Source: Apostichopus japonicus
Taxonomy: Eukaryota > Echinodermata > Holothuroidea > Aspidochirotida > Stichopodidae
DNA length: 64,000 nt
NCBI RefSeq assembly: GCF_037975245.1
Contig: NC_092567.1
Span: 8,678,714-8,742,713 of the forward strand
Reading direction: 5' to 3'
A program made the translations under genes and the position numbers. Shown piece after piece: positions 13,246 through 25,128 of this stretch. How positions within the stretch are numbered: position 1 is the stretch's first letter; every line of letters starts with the position of its first letter. Below the pieces are notes generated by a model. That model was not told the origin of the DNA, ran no database searches, and saw only the letters and a list, made by a program, of their open reading frames with translations.

Positions 13246-13734
13246 ATATATACTGAACTTACTTGAAGCTAGCGAACAGGGTCAACCCACGCAATAGCAA
13301 AATTAGTACATAAATCAAACGAATTGAAGCTTGCGAACGTTGTACGGTAGTTCTTTAGGCATTATTTTTAGAGTATTCAAAATCATGCGAAGTTTTGTAT
13401 GGAGGGGTGTAAGGATCGCGAGATACAATTTCTCAAAGTGGCAAGGAAAACGTGGTAAACGTGACTGATTAAAGGTCAATTTTGACCAAACTTTTTTCAA
13501 ATTTTAGGTCATTCACAATCACAGGAATATATGAATAGGCCTAGGTGAATTAGAGTGCGACAGTCGGAAATTCCGACAGTGGTACTCCAATTTCCAACTA
13601 TCGTCATATTTACCAAGCTTGGGTGGTGAGGCCCCCCCCCACCCGCCCCCACCCCCACCCTTTCTAGCGTAAATACAAGAAAACATCATTTTGTTATTGA
13701 ATGTTTTCGACTGTTTGGTCCACCATCTTGTCTA

Positions 13735-13885
13735 CAGACGTATCCAGAATTTTTCTAACCCGGGTGGCGCGACTTACTATCCAAGCGGAGCGCCACCTTC
13801 GGTTGGAGCGCAGTGTACAAGAACATTTCTGGTTTTGATACCCCCCTCCCCCCAGATCACCGGAAATGGCACTTCTCGGGCTTGA
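13735..13885. mobile_element. hAT-like element fragment
   Basis: CAAGCGGAGCGCCACC, then GGTTGG, GCGCAG and GTACAAGAACATTT recur in the same order and spacing as in the element at 44293-45317. The left end is about ACAGACGTATCCAGA; no matching right end was found, so this is a fragment. Confidence 0.55.
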
Positions 13886-14388
13886 AAATGACCAGCCAGA
13901 TGTACACATTTGTCAGAGAACCAAGTATTTCCCAATAGTTTTTTTTTTCATCCATAACCTATTTGAAGATTGTCACCAGTCACACATCATGTTCACTGCA
14001 TTTCCTGTGGATCATTGATATTGTAGGCGATTCTACGTCGCGGCCCACAATGCCTGTCAGACCCACTTGTCAAGGTTTTAAGCCCAATATTTGTTCAGAA
14101 TTTGAAAATATTATTCGTGAATAAATTCACTTCAAAACATACCCGTACTGTTGCACAAAAGTTCATCTATGGACAACCAATATAGAAGAACCTTCTTCAA
14201 CCCCTAAGTTAACAGACCGGTCAAATTGCACGAGCAGGGGAAAGTATGATGAAGAATGTTGGTCAGGGAATTTTGAAAATTCAGACAGTTAATTTATGTA
14301 ATTAAATTAATTGGTCTACAAAAATTAAAACCTCTTATCACGGCTACTATAAAACTTCGGGGGGGGGGGGCTGCAAATATTTTTCAGA

Positions 14389-14697
14389 AAATTCGGGTAA
14401 TATGCTGAGAATTTTTCGGGCACCTACTGAAAGAAAAATAAATTGCAATGATGTAGCTAAAAGAAAATCAATAAAAAGAATCTCCTTGGTAATTAAAATA
14501 AAGTTCTTAGCTTGCCCGACAAATTCGCCATTTCGGTAATAACACGGCAAATGATTGCATGTAATTGGCATGCGATGTAATAACCGATGCATGCCTATAT
14601 GATATGTAAATTAACACGTTGAACTGAAAAAATGTGGTTATATTTTTCGGGCAAGTCGTAAAAGCCCCCCCCCCCCCCCAATGAAATCAGGCTCCTA
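14389..14697. repeat. Unclassified interspersed repeat, copy B (uninterrupted)
   Basis: It is the relative of 8651-9402 without the MITE, and reads straight through the target site (GGGCACCTACTGAAAG). A G run precedes it at about 14358 and a C run lies near its right end at 14667-14680. Confidence 0.6.
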
Positions 14698-15835
14698 TAT
14701 GACTACAAACATAAACAATTGGAGGCTGTTCATCCTGGAACGCCATTTTCTGTTCATGCTCACTGATATGATGTGATATCTGCTGTGTGCTTTAAAAATT
14801 TGAACAATTTAAATGAGACTGAAATAAATAACTTTTATATGTATATTGTGCGAAGCCCCACATTCTTTTCATTTCGAAAGACGCACAGTTTCAAGTTCAT
14901 TACACACTGAAGGCTTCGATTCTCTATCTGCGTTCGGTTTATGGAAGATCTTGCGAATTTCATCTCTAGATATTGCTAGATATTGCTAGATATCTATTCA
15001 GTGTAGTGTCTTTGGGGTTTCTTGGGATTTTTGGGGGCCTGATCTTGGGAAATTGCAAAATCGGAAGAGGTCACACTCCATGTAGGTTAGTGCACGACCT
15101 CTAGACGTCACTAATACACAACCCGATCACTTGTAAACGATGAAGTGGTGTGTTGCCGGATTTTGTCAAGGTCTTGGTACTACGGGCGAAGGTCATTAAA
15201 TAAGTTTCGCAACTCATCGGGAAGCGATTAGAGGGGTGGGCGTAGGGTTGTGAGGCGCGCGTTTTCATGCAAATGGGGACAATCTCAAGAAGAGATGCGC
15301 CCCCCCCCCCCACCCCGCCGCGCCAATGATAAGCCCTTGGATCCACTACATTATATTCACAGGAGATGCCACCGATTCTCCAATCGCATGCGTTATTTTA
15401 AGATTAATTGTACGAGTTACGGTACTAGATTTGGGGTAACAATTAGCGTTTAGGTCGGAGTGCATTACATTGTATCTGTTGATGACAGTGTTGCATCGAA
15501 GGACACAGGTCTAGTGCAGTTCACATATAGATCCTGGTCTAATACCGAAATGCGTCATGTTCCCCGACGACTCGGATAAGTTCGAGACCAGCCACAGTTG
15601 GTTTCATAGCACAATTGTACAATTGTTTAAGGCGTCCATACACACACGCGCGTTATGATAGACCATATACATTAGTGAGAGAGGAAATGTGGAGTTGTCG
15701 GTGTAAGTGGTAGGGAGAAGCGCACGCCCCTTCCGAAATCCTCGATCCGTCACTGGCTACCCTGTGTATATAATAGGGATCAGCGCTGTAATTACGTCAC
15801 TGTTCCTCTTTGTCTTCCCGGTGTCTTTGCGTTTA

Positions 15836-15962
15836 TCTTCTACTCCCTCCTTTTCTCCTTTCTCTCTTTCTTCTTTTTCTTTTCCCTCCCTTCCATTCCT
15901 CCTCCTCGTGTTTCCCTTTTTCTTTCTTTTTTCTTCTCCCTTTTTTCTCCTCTTTTTCTTAC
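15836..15962. repeat. Polypyrimidine tract of about 125 bp
   Basis: The + strand is almost purely C and T with very few purines. It produces overlapping Ser/Phe/Leu-rich and Arg/Lys/Glu-rich frames on the two strands (15707-16027 and 15757-16017), which are low-complexity artefacts rather than genes. Confidence 0.85.
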
Positions 15963-17479
15963 CCGGTGGGGGGAGGGGCAACGACACCAAGGTTACGCGC
16001 CTGCTTATAGGATTCATTGTCGTTTAAGTGAGTTATAACTAACCGAATGCATTACTAGGAGAGAGGTATAAATATTTCACGCCGCACTTCTTGCTCATGT
16101 GCTATTTACTCGTTGGTTGTTATGGTATCTCTTCTTTTTTTGGAGGGGGGGGGTGGGTTTGTGGGCTTGGGTCATTTGAATTAGACGCTGCAGTATATGT
16201 GCATCTTACTGTTTTGTTATTTACGTCACTAGCCAAACACAGTGTAAAATGTACATAAATGGCAGATTACTATGCCACCTTACATTACATCTCCGAAATA
16301 TTCGTTTTAAAACGATACTCCTGTTGTTATGAACAACTGAATTTCATGTTTTGATGCATAATAAATAATAATGCAAATGAACATGAAATAAAGAATAAAC
16401 TTGCATAAAAATACTTGCAACTGTTTCTTTTACTACGATCCAGGGTTCGCATTAGCCGCGGGATTGCGTGATTCTCGCAGTTTGATTCCAAATCCTGCAT
16501 GTAAAAAGTTGTCAAGACGGGATTTCCCGTAATAAATTTCAGCTCTCAACTTGAATTAAACATACATTACGCCTGTGACCGTGTAGCGATTCATCGCTAA
16601 GCAATCGCATTTGAATAAACGATTAGTAAAAGGCCAGGATTATTTTTGTTTTGTTATCCCGTCTTTAATCCATCTTCATATCCCGTAAATATCCTTGCCA
16701 GTCTTTCATTCTATTTATAAATGAATGAAAAAATAAGGCAATTTTGAGAATTCTAATATTTACGCATGCACGAACGTATACAGTAGCTCTACCTATGAGA
16801 AGAAAGCAATTGCTATGGACTACCAGAGCAAGCTGCTTGATGACAACAAAAGCGTGCACTTGACAAATTGTGTTTGTGTAAAATCCCGAAAATTCTCCGA
16901 CCACATGGTAACCTAAAATTACAAAGAGTCAACATGGAAATCTAGCCTAACCATCTGCTTATTTGCTCAAATTGTAAGGCAGTTAGCTCGAACTAAAATA
17001 GTCAAGGAATACTGTCATTATTACTGCTAACTTTAAACACATGCTAGCCTACACCACATTAATTCAATGGGAATAATCTTGCCTTAACCATCGGTTTTTT
17101 TACACACACACACACATAAGCGTAGCCTTTTATACAACTTTCAATTCGCTGTTGTTAGCAATTGCGTGGAAGATATGTGCTATGTTTTGTAGAGGTAATA
17201 TAGTATTCTACGTACACTGTTACTGTTGCGATGGATTGAAGATTTCAATCTTGATTCGTTTTCACCGGTATAATATTTTCGTTTTCGGTGTTCTGTGATT
17301 TTATTTACACACGAAAAAGAACCATTACGAATGGCTAAAACTAGAAATAGTAAGCAATTAAAACAGCCATCTACATTTACAAGAAAGTTATTTCATTAAA
17401 ATAATCTTCCGTATTCGTGTGTCTTGATTGAACTCAAAACATGAAATCATGCAAGCACTCGCATAGCAGTTACGCGATC

Positions 17480-17590
17480 CCTTCCGCCCCCCCCCCCCTT
17501 TTAGAAAACGGGTACCCGTTTTGTGTGTTTTCGATTCGGGTACACGAATGTTCGGTCGGGTACCCGGGTATCCGGTTACCCGACTCAGGC
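17480..17590. repeat. C run followed by clustered GGGTACCCG palindromes
   Basis: A C homopolymer is followed by ACGGGTACCCGT, then CGGGTACACG, then GGGTACCCGGGTATCC and GGTTACCCGAC, all within 80 bp. Such clusters resemble the ends of some DNA transposons, but no boundary or duplication was found. Confidence 0.5.
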
Positions 17591-18997
17591 CTAAAATGTT
17601 CTTACTCATTAAATAAAAATAATGCTCAAGAGAAAATTTTCATCCTTCGCTCGGATCAAGTAAATTATCATGGATGCAACTATGTTGCAGGCTATGGTAG
17701 TCTCTGATGAAAAAGGAATTATCGTGGTATTCAAACTAGATACGTGTTTCTTGAGTTTAAAGGAAATGAGCATTTGTCATATCGTCACCAGTATTGTTAC
17801 TGAATCATAACCGTATGACTAGGGACGTGCAGTAAGTTACAGCAGGTTGGTAGATATGAACCGATAAGACAACCGAGTACGTAATAGAGTGCGCACTGCA
17901 GCTATGATAGCTTTGTAAGATCGGCTGCAATAGTCTAGGCTCGCATTAAAATTCCGGAAAAAGAAAAAGTGAATAAACAGAAACAAAGGTACGTTGCAAT
18001 GGTCTGTTCTATTTCAATTCAACAAGTATTGTAATTGTATACAATTGCTGCTGATATTTCTGTTTAGTTCGTGTTGCAGTTTTGTCACGGCCCTATTGAT
18101 GATTTGAAAGACAAACTACGACACAAAACATAATTTATATTGATATCATATCTTCATTAATAGTTGTTTACATGTGAGTTGTTTTGTTTGTATCCATCAA
18201 CACTTCTGTCGATAATAGACTTTAATGTAGGTTTCTTGAAACCTCTTAGAAATTTGGACAGTGTTATCGTTCAATGGTATAATTGTGCATGTCAAGTTAT
18301 AATAACACGATGTTAGATTATACTAACCTTCATCTTCCATAAGGGACTAGTAGAGAGATTGATGTATTTATTCTTAATACAGTTGAAAACAAATATACCT
18401 AAGAAATTGACTGGAAACAAGACATATAACCTTAGTTTACACAACTGACATACTCTCAGGACATCGGAAATGTGATCACGTGATTATGACGATGATTTGT
18501 CTAGTCTTGTAGCTCCATAATTTAACTCAATAAAGTAATTCCAAAAACAATTAGTCTTTTTCTATGATCAATATTTAAATTATTGGTTTTCATGATCTTT
18601 GATGACGTCACTAATGCGTTGTAATATAAAGCTGAATATCTTGAAACCAGGATAGTTTCACAAACATCACGAGCAATCAAATGTTTAATTTCTCTGTACA
18701 ATAATAACACATATATACTAAGATTCTACCTACATTTATTATTTAAATTAATTAATAGTAATGTAAATACATACAAACCTCTCTATCTCCACCCCTCAAC
18801 ATTATTTCTCGGACTCGTACACATTGTAACCTCGTTCATTGTTTTGTGTTTAAAGGACACATCGAGATTCCCATTGTTAATGGCGGAGTGACGTCACTGC
18901 TGATGATGTCATCATTGATCAATCTCAAAGACATAAGTAATTAACTGTGTAAACAACACGTTTGCCTCGATCCATTAAATGTTTGACTATTTTAGAC

Positions 18998-19086
18998 AGA
19001 TGTGTGTATAATAGCTACTAAATTATCTCGTGATAACAGCTTAGAGAGAGATGTGTGTTTAATAATTCTACTAAATTATCTCGTGA
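18998..19086. repeat. Short tandem duplication, 51-bp period
   Basis: AGATGTGTGTATAATAGC...CTACTAAATTATCTCGTGA at 18998 recurs at 19049 with a few changes. The second copy runs to 19086. Confidence 0.75.
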
Positions 19087-19678
19087 GGAACATATACGAG
19101 AGATATTCAGGGAATATATAGTCAAAGTCAGTTTGTGCATTATTTAGAATATTCTAAGCCGTCGAATATGGACTTCATTTTCTAACACCCTCATAACGTA
19201 TTCCTACACCCCCACCCTCCTCATTCCTATCCACTTTGCAAAGCGAGGTGTCAGCTGTCACCTGCACCGTGTTTCTACAGCTATGATGTATTCTTAGAAC
19301 AGTTTGAAGAACATTAAGCAAAGGAACCTTGAGTGTAAAACCTAAATAACCTCCTTTACCGAACTGGGATGCTCTTAGATCCAGCAATCCTCTGGCATGG
19401 AGACTGGCTACGTTATTCTGAAACTGTTTTGTTTATTCTTTTACATACATAATTTAATTTTTTTGTTATTAAACCAATTCAATTTTTCTTCTTTTAAAAA
19501 TTGTTAAACAGTGTTTAATTATGGCTCTCGTGATTGGTGATGACGTCACTGATGTTGGGTGTTCTCTGATCCGTTCATCGTCTCATGGATTATTATTCTT
19601 GATCTGAGCATCGAATACTCGACTATCATGATTTGGTTTCTTCATATAGTCCAAAATGTGTTTCTGTTTGAAAGGGAG

Positions 19679-19955
19679 CAGGAACGTAGCCAGCCAAAGG
19701 GGGCGAAAGGGGCGACCGCCCCCTCCTTGAGCATATTTTGTATATATTTTTTTATGATATCGTTATTAATTTCAAAATAGAAAATGCGTAGATGCTACTT
19801 ACAACGCCTGGGAAGTGCCATTTTCAGCGATCTGGGAGTCATTTTCGGCCAAAAATGTTCTTATGCGCTTCGCACCAACTCATGGTGGCGATACGCTTAC
19901 ATAGTTTGCCTTCAGGCTTCGCCCCTCGCTTGGCAAATTCCTCGCTACGCGCCTG
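19679..19955. mobile_element. hAT-like MITE (277 bp) with perfect 8-bp target-site duplication
   Basis: It starts CAGGAACGTAGCCAG and ends CTCGCTACGCGCCTG; the termini are imperfect inverted repeats. The flanks at 19671-19678 and 19956-19963 are both AAAGGGAG. It contains GGTGGCGATACGCTTACATAG near the right end, related to the GCGGAGCG block of other elements here. There is no coding capacity; the frames at 19559-20035 cross the element and are not genes. Confidence 0.85.
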
Positions 19956-20090
19956 AAAGGGAGCATATGCTTTCATTTAGGATAATTGTGCAATTGATCA
20001 GATATGTTAATGAGATGAGACAAATTCTAATCTGATTGGTTATATAACTAAGAGGATAATAGTTGTAAACTGATCAGGTATAAGGAAGCA

Positions 20091-20749
20091 GGTCACTTCG
20101 CCCAACAACCATTTCGCCCAACCTTACCATTTCACCCAACCAGCTTGGTCATTTCGCCCAACCAGCCTGGTCATTTCGCCCAACCAGCCTGGTCATTTCG
20201 CCCAACCTTGATTAAATATGATACTTCAATAAGGAAACGTTCGGGAATTGTTAACGTTACGGGATACGAACCGAATATTAAGAGAACTTGATGTCGTGGT
20301 TACATTGATACAGTGGTTACATTGATTAAATATAATACTTCAATATTACGGACAGGTTTTATATTTTAATTTTTTTTCAATTTAATAAGGAAACGTTCGG
20401 GAATTGTTAGTCGGTAGGATGGATCAGTGTTTTATGGGTTAGGTTTGATAGATTTATATGGAGATCGATTCCCCTTTGTTTGTATAATAATATAACTTCC
20501 ATTGTATGCGTAACCGCCTAAAGTAGTGTAATACTATAACCCAAAATAAATCAAATTGAACTAGTGAAATAGAAAAAGTAATATTATTCTGACTGAATAT
20601 GAGTATAAAAATGGTTGGGCGAAATGACCAACAATGTTGGGCGAAATGACCATGTTGGTTGGGCGAAATGACCAGCCTGGTTGGGCGAAATGACCAGGCT
20701 GATTGGGCGAAATGGCAGTTGGGCGAAATGGTTGTTGGGCGAAGTGACC
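20091..20749. mobile_element. Foldback-type element with arms built from a tandemly repeated motif
   Basis: The left arm (20091-20208) starts GGTCACTTCGCCCAACAACC and repeats a unit of about 22 bp containing GGTCATTTCGCCCAACCAGC. The right arm (20613-20749) is its reverse complement and ends GTTGGGCGAAGTGACC. The outermost 32 bases of the arms match exactly. AGGAAGCA (20083-20090) and AGAAAGCA (20750-20757) flank the element as an 8-bp duplication with one mismatch. The 400-bp interior carries two further direct duplications: AAGGAAACGTTCGGGAATTG at 20230 and 20389, and ATTAAATATRATACTTCAAT at 20210 and 20324. The frame at 20561-20767 only translates the arm repeats. Confidence 0.85.
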
Positions 20750-21033
20750 AGAAAGCAGGTATAACACCGAGATGATAATGATAGTAAATTGATCGGTAAT
20801 CTTACTGTGATATAATGATTGTAAACTGATCAGCTATATTACTGATATGATAATTATAGCAAACTAATAAGATCAAAATTAAGGAATCAAATATAGATTG
20901 ATTACTCCGCTAATATGAAGTTATCATCGAGAGCCAACATAAATATATATAATGTTTATGATTTCATTCCAGACCAACAAAGATTAAGTATGCACTTATC
21001 ATTAACATAACTCTCTTTTATGTTTTTCATCAG

Positions 21034-21095
21034 TTTGGAATACTATCGTCCATGGCGAGTATCGTCGTCTGAATCTACAAACCGGTCAATGGCAG
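21034..21095 (+). CDS. Third visible exon, unrecognised tail segment
   Basis: The 62-base exon has an acceptor TTTTTCATCAG ending at 21033 and a donor CAG|GTAAAG. The frame set by the single base left over from exon 2 is open and reads WNTIVHGEYRRLNLQTGQWQ. One alternative frame has a stop and the other is open but cannot be joined in phase. It ends on a codon boundary (phase 0). Two tryptophans and the TGQW turn give it the look of a small beta-rich extracellular or adaptor segment, but I do not recognise a named domain. The 12.9-kb upstream intron makes this the exon pair most in need of transcript support. Confidence 0.5.
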
Positions 21096-21421
21096 GTAAA
21101 GAGTTTGATCATCTTTCATTTAGCTTTTGCTCATAATGCAAGTCTGGTCAGCTTGTTTGCGTTATGCTGCCCTAGCACTGTCTTCAGTCCCCAATAAGTG
21201 TAAATAAATCAATAAAGTGATACATTATCTGTGAAGTGTACGTGTTGCTGGTAGAAGTTCCGATTAACAGAAAGAACTTTCAGACATCTTCCCGCTCCTA
21301 CTTTCAAGGGTTGGGGGGGGGGGGGTCGGGTGGAACAAGCGGATGGAATGTTGCGTGCGAACTTTGTCTAAATGTATCTCATTCAGCAGTCACAACGCTT
21401 ATATCTATATTGACACACCCG

Positions 21422-22997
21422 CAGGGACGTAGCTAAGGCCTGATGATTGGGGGGGGGAGGGGGGGGTGTAGTGGCTGAAATTCCAACTGGATGGGTTTTG
21501 GAGTCAGAAAATTCCGACTGCTGCCTTGTACCCCCCGCATTCATCGTCAACGATACGGTCAGTGTCAGTCAGACACCCCATCTTTCGCGACTGCACTTTT
21601 GTTCCGAACTTTTTTCAATACATTTGTACCTTATGGGGCAAGTTTTTGCTTATGTTGATGGCACTTTTAAACTTCCGTAGATTAGCATTGAGTGTTTTAA
21701 TTGTATACCATAGAGACAATGTATATCCCAACGTCGTAGCCAGGAATTTGAAAGGGGAAGCACTTTTTGCGGTTGATATTGGGGAGGGGTCTAAGGGGAG
21801 GGGGTGTCCCCATCCCCTTTGAGATTTTTTTGAACAATTGAAGGTCCTTAGATGCGATCTGGTGCAATTTGTTGCCAGTTTCATCATTACATATGATATC
21901 ATATTATCAGCAGGTTTTGTTTCCTGTTTGAATTCTTTAACATGTTCTTTTACATAATATATCAGAAAGACAAACATAGTGCTCTTTTACAATTTTTCCA
22001 GAAGGATGATTCTTGTTAATTGTCCAATGTCTGGACTTAAATACATTTGACGAACTTAATTGATGGACAATATAAACTTTCATATTTTGTAAGACAGCCA
22101 GATTTGCAGTGGCCTAAAAAAAAATATCGTTATCTCCGTGTCTTAACAGTGTAATAATTATTTATAGGAAGTGCGTATCACGTACGATTGCTAGCTTAGC
22201 TTCATAACATGCTGTTCGTGCAACAACTTAGGACGAATCATAGAACGGATGAGAACGAACTTGTCGTCGTCGTTGTGCATACGGTTGGTGACATTCCATC
22301 GAGTGAGGTTAGGTAGGCAATATGCATTTTATTACGCAGTGGCCAACTGTAGGTTTGAAATAGGCTATAGGCTAAATTCATCTAATTGCATCTGCCAAAT
22401 TAAGTAAGTAGTTGAATCAGTAGGCCTGCATGTTATTACGATTATAATCGAGTTAACGGAGCTGACGAGTATTCAAGATCAAAAGAGCACTGACAAAATA
22501 CCATGCTAAAAACAACAGTTTTTAAACATTTTGTTCGACACTCAAAGGGGGGAGCAGTCGCTCCCCTGCCCCTCCTGGCTACGTCCCTGGTATATCCTGA
22601 ACTTACTTTAAGCTAGCGAACAGGTTCGACCCACCCAATAGCAAAATTAATACATAAATTTTCCGAATTGAAGCTGGCGAACGGTTTATTTTTTTTTTAG
22701 AGTATTCAAAATCATACGAAGTTTTGTATGGTGGAGTATAAGGATCGCGAGATACAATTTCTCAATGTGACGAGGAAAACGTGGTAAATATGACTGATTA
22801 AAGGTCAATTTTGATCGAAAATTTTATGTCACTCACAAATTACAAGAAAATATGAAAATAAGAGTGCGACAGGCAGAAAAATTAGAGCGCGACAGTCGGA
22901 AATTCCGACTGTCGCACTCAAATTTTCCAGCTATCGTCATTTTTACCAAGATTGGGGGGGTGAGACACCCCCAAACCCCCCTCTAGCGACGTCCCTG
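21422..22997. mobile_element. hAT-like non-autonomous element, copy 2, carrying a nested element
   Basis: It starts CAGGGACGTAGCTAAGG and ends CTAGCGACGTCCCTG, which are inverted repeats. The flanks at 21414-21421 and 22998-23005 are both CACACCCG, a perfect 8-bp target-site duplication. A long G run follows the left end and a G/C-rich tract precedes the right end. Compared with the copy at 58509-59779 it lacks about 650 internal bases after 21628 but carries an inserted element at 21729-22589. No transposase frame is present; the short frames at 21236-21977 are shadows of repeat sequence. Confidence 0.9.
21729..22589. mobile_element. Nested hAT-like element (861 bp)
   Basis: It starts CAACGTCGTAGCCAGGA and ends TCCTGGCTACGTCCCTG, which are inverted repeats with a few changes at the left end. 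The flanks at 21721-21728 and 22590-22597 are both GTATATCC. The uninterrupted host sequence is visible at about 59375-59400, which confirms the insertion. The G-rich block at 21774-21820 lies 45 bp from the left end. Confidence 0.9.
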
Positions 22998-24120
22998 CAC
23001 ACCCGTACAATGTCCATGTCAGTTTGAGACCGTTGATATTTTTCAACATATAGTTATAGCTAAAAGACTGACATTTGGACAGGTTTGCTATATATTGTAC
23101 AATCATTTTTGACACTTGCTGTTTTATTAATATTCGAGGTTTATTGTTCACGTTTATTGTGAAATTAAACCGTAGAATGTTAAAAATCATATTGAACAGG
23201 TCTGTTCTTATAATTTATGTGAATTGTTCATCATAACACATAACAACAGTCGTAACAGTTCGTTTACCTGACCCTGTATCTTACTGTAGCAGCTCCCTGG
23301 TTTTAACTGGTCATGTTTAGTTTAGTTGTTTCTGATGGTGTGAGACGTGGGTCTTCCATGCATCAATTTAACACTAACAGATACATTACTTAAAATTGTT
23401 GATCTTGATTCAAGTAATAACTAATCAAATTAAATTTAACCCTTTCTATGGTACTTTGCGAATTGGTCAAATGCACATGATGGTGAGGGGGAAAAATTGG
23501 AAGTTAGTAATAGGAACAATAGGAACAAATGTATAATTTGACTCTAACAACTTATTTTAAGTTGATTTCTATACTTTCGTAGTGTTTAACTCAAATAATG
23601 TTGAAAATTAAGTCACTGGGTAGACGTTTTAATAAAATTAAATAAAACTGCATGCTACGTAATAGGTTATAACGTTGACCAATCCATATAATATTCACAC
23701 ATAACTGGATAGCCCTGCAACTAATTAAGATATATAAATAGGTTGTATCAATCACATGAGTGCTACTTATACTAGTGAGGTATTTATCGTTTAATCAGAG
23801 TAAGACAATAGTTTGTCCCACAAAATTATTGTCATTTTTATTTGTTTGTTTCCAAACCTTTAATATCTCTGCCTACTCTCATCTTTCTTGGTGTGATTTT
23901 GGTGAAATAAAGTACCATTAAGTTGTCAAGAACATTATCTTTCTTTTTACGGTCAAGTTTGTTACCAGCAGATTGTAGCAAAAACAACACAAAGTGCAGA
24001 AGCTAGGAATATCCATTATGGTACTCTATTCTTTAGAATTAAACCTTACTAATACATTAACTGTGTTGCTTAGAAAGCTTCAGGGGATTTAAAGGATCAC
24101 TTGATTAAAATATTATCCAG

Positions 24121-24772
24121 ATTAGTGTATATGTGACTGACATAAGTGTGTGGGTCCAAGCAGGCCTAGATGTAATGAAAGGACGGTTCTGGTTTTTATT
24201 TGAAACCAATAAACTCTGGTATATTCTTCTGAATGGTAATGCTTGCCATGATCATGGTCATTTGTGTATATGAAGGGAAGAGGAGCTATTCTAATTACTG
24301 ATATGCCAAGGGTTTCGGGGATTATTGTATTCGTGTAAAATGGGAATAAATTAGAACATAGTACTATGTGCTCTCCATATAGAAGTAATTGTCTTGTGAA
24401 TGAATGAACCACCTCAATTTTAAAATAGAGAATATTCAGACAGATAAAAACATATAAAGCGAAACGAATCTACCATGCTTCCAGTATCTCTCCCACACCG
24501 TATCAGTCAAAAAATATTTTATTGGTGAAAATATAGATGGATAATTTAATCTCTAGAATCTTTACGTCTGACGTCACTGTAAGCAGCAATACAAAAATCA
24601 TTAAATGTTACTTAGTAGTTTGAGTTGTAATGGGATTTGAGGGATCCATATTGATTATATTTCTTTATCAATTTAGATTAATGTGTATATACGTGACTGA
24701 TATGAATGTGTGGGTCCAAGCAGGCTTATATACGAAAGGACGTATCTGGGTTTAACTTGAACCTAAGAAACA
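24121..24772. repeat. Direct repeat pair (about 95 bp each, 557 bp apart)
   Basis: 24121-24215 and 24678-24772 share GTGACTGA, then GTGTGTGGGTCCAAGCAGGC, then GAAAGGACG and TCTGG in order. Spacing resembles a small terminal-repeat element, but no target-site duplication was found. Confidence 0.55.
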
Positions 24773-25087
24773 AATATCTTTTTAGGTAGGTTTCATCAAC
24801 TTGATGTACTTTAACATACTAGGAAAATTAAATGGAGAGGTGACAACTTAAAAGTGTAACTAAAAGATTAAATTGAAGGTTTTTATTTATTTTTCAAGAA
24901 ACGTACCATCCTCTTTGTACCATCCTCTTTATGTACAGTACTATGAATAAACAGCAGCATTATGATACAAAAAAAAAGGCAACGGTGAATCTGAAATAAT
25001 AATGTTTTTTAAAATATTTGTATTATTTCTTTCGTCTTTTTGAATAACTGATAAATAAAATTTAAAACAAAAATAGTATTTCGAAAG

Positions 25088-25128
25088 AGCTAAGGCCCGA
25101 GTGGGATGACAAGGGGGGGGGGGGGGTG
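25088..25128. mobile_element. Solo left-end fragment of the AGCTAAGGCC family
   Basis: GAGCTAAGGCCCGAGTGGG followed by a long G run resembles the left end seen at 21422 and 58509. No right end was found nearby. Confidence 0.4.

Larger units (their letters stand above)
11018..13676. mobile_element. Composite hAT-like element, copy 1 of the AGCTAAGGCCTGATGATT family
   Basis: The left end CAGGGACTTAGCTAAGG matches the family copies at 21422 and 58509. The flanks AAGAGAAC (11010-11017) and AAGAAAAC (13677-13684) form an 8-bp duplication with one mismatch, although the right terminus (CTAGCGTAAATAC) is degenerate. The first 430 bp follow the 58509 copy. An unmatched stretch (about 11440-12447) and a TA microsatellite come next, followed by a nested element (about 12506-13245) and the family's right half ending in the CGACAGTCGGAAATTCCGAC inverted repeat and a G/C-rich tract. 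There is no intact transposase; the frame at 10970-11185 is a shadow of the repeat. Confidence 0.7.
8169..21033 (+). other. Intron 2 (inferred), a 12.9-kb transposon landing zone
   Basis: No exon was found that would fit the required phase with a convincing splice pair. The intron contains a hAT-like MITE (8694-9090) inside an older repeat (8651-9402), its relative at 14389-14697, a 2.66-kb composite element (11018-13676), a hAT-like fragment (about 13735-13885), a polypyrimidine tract, a GGGTACCCG cluster, a 277-bp MITE (19679-19955) and a foldback element (20091-20749). Stretches at 9850-11000, 14700-15830, 16050-17480 and 17600-18990 show nothing else that I can name. Confidence 0.4.

Noticed and set aside
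15707-16027. 106-residue + frame and opposite arginine/lysine/glutamate-rich frame
   Set aside because: Both are translations of the polypyrimidine tract.
20091-20749. CRISPR-like repeats in the foldback arms
   Set aside because: Repeats are contiguous or nearly so, inverted between arms, and flanked by a transposon-type duplication.
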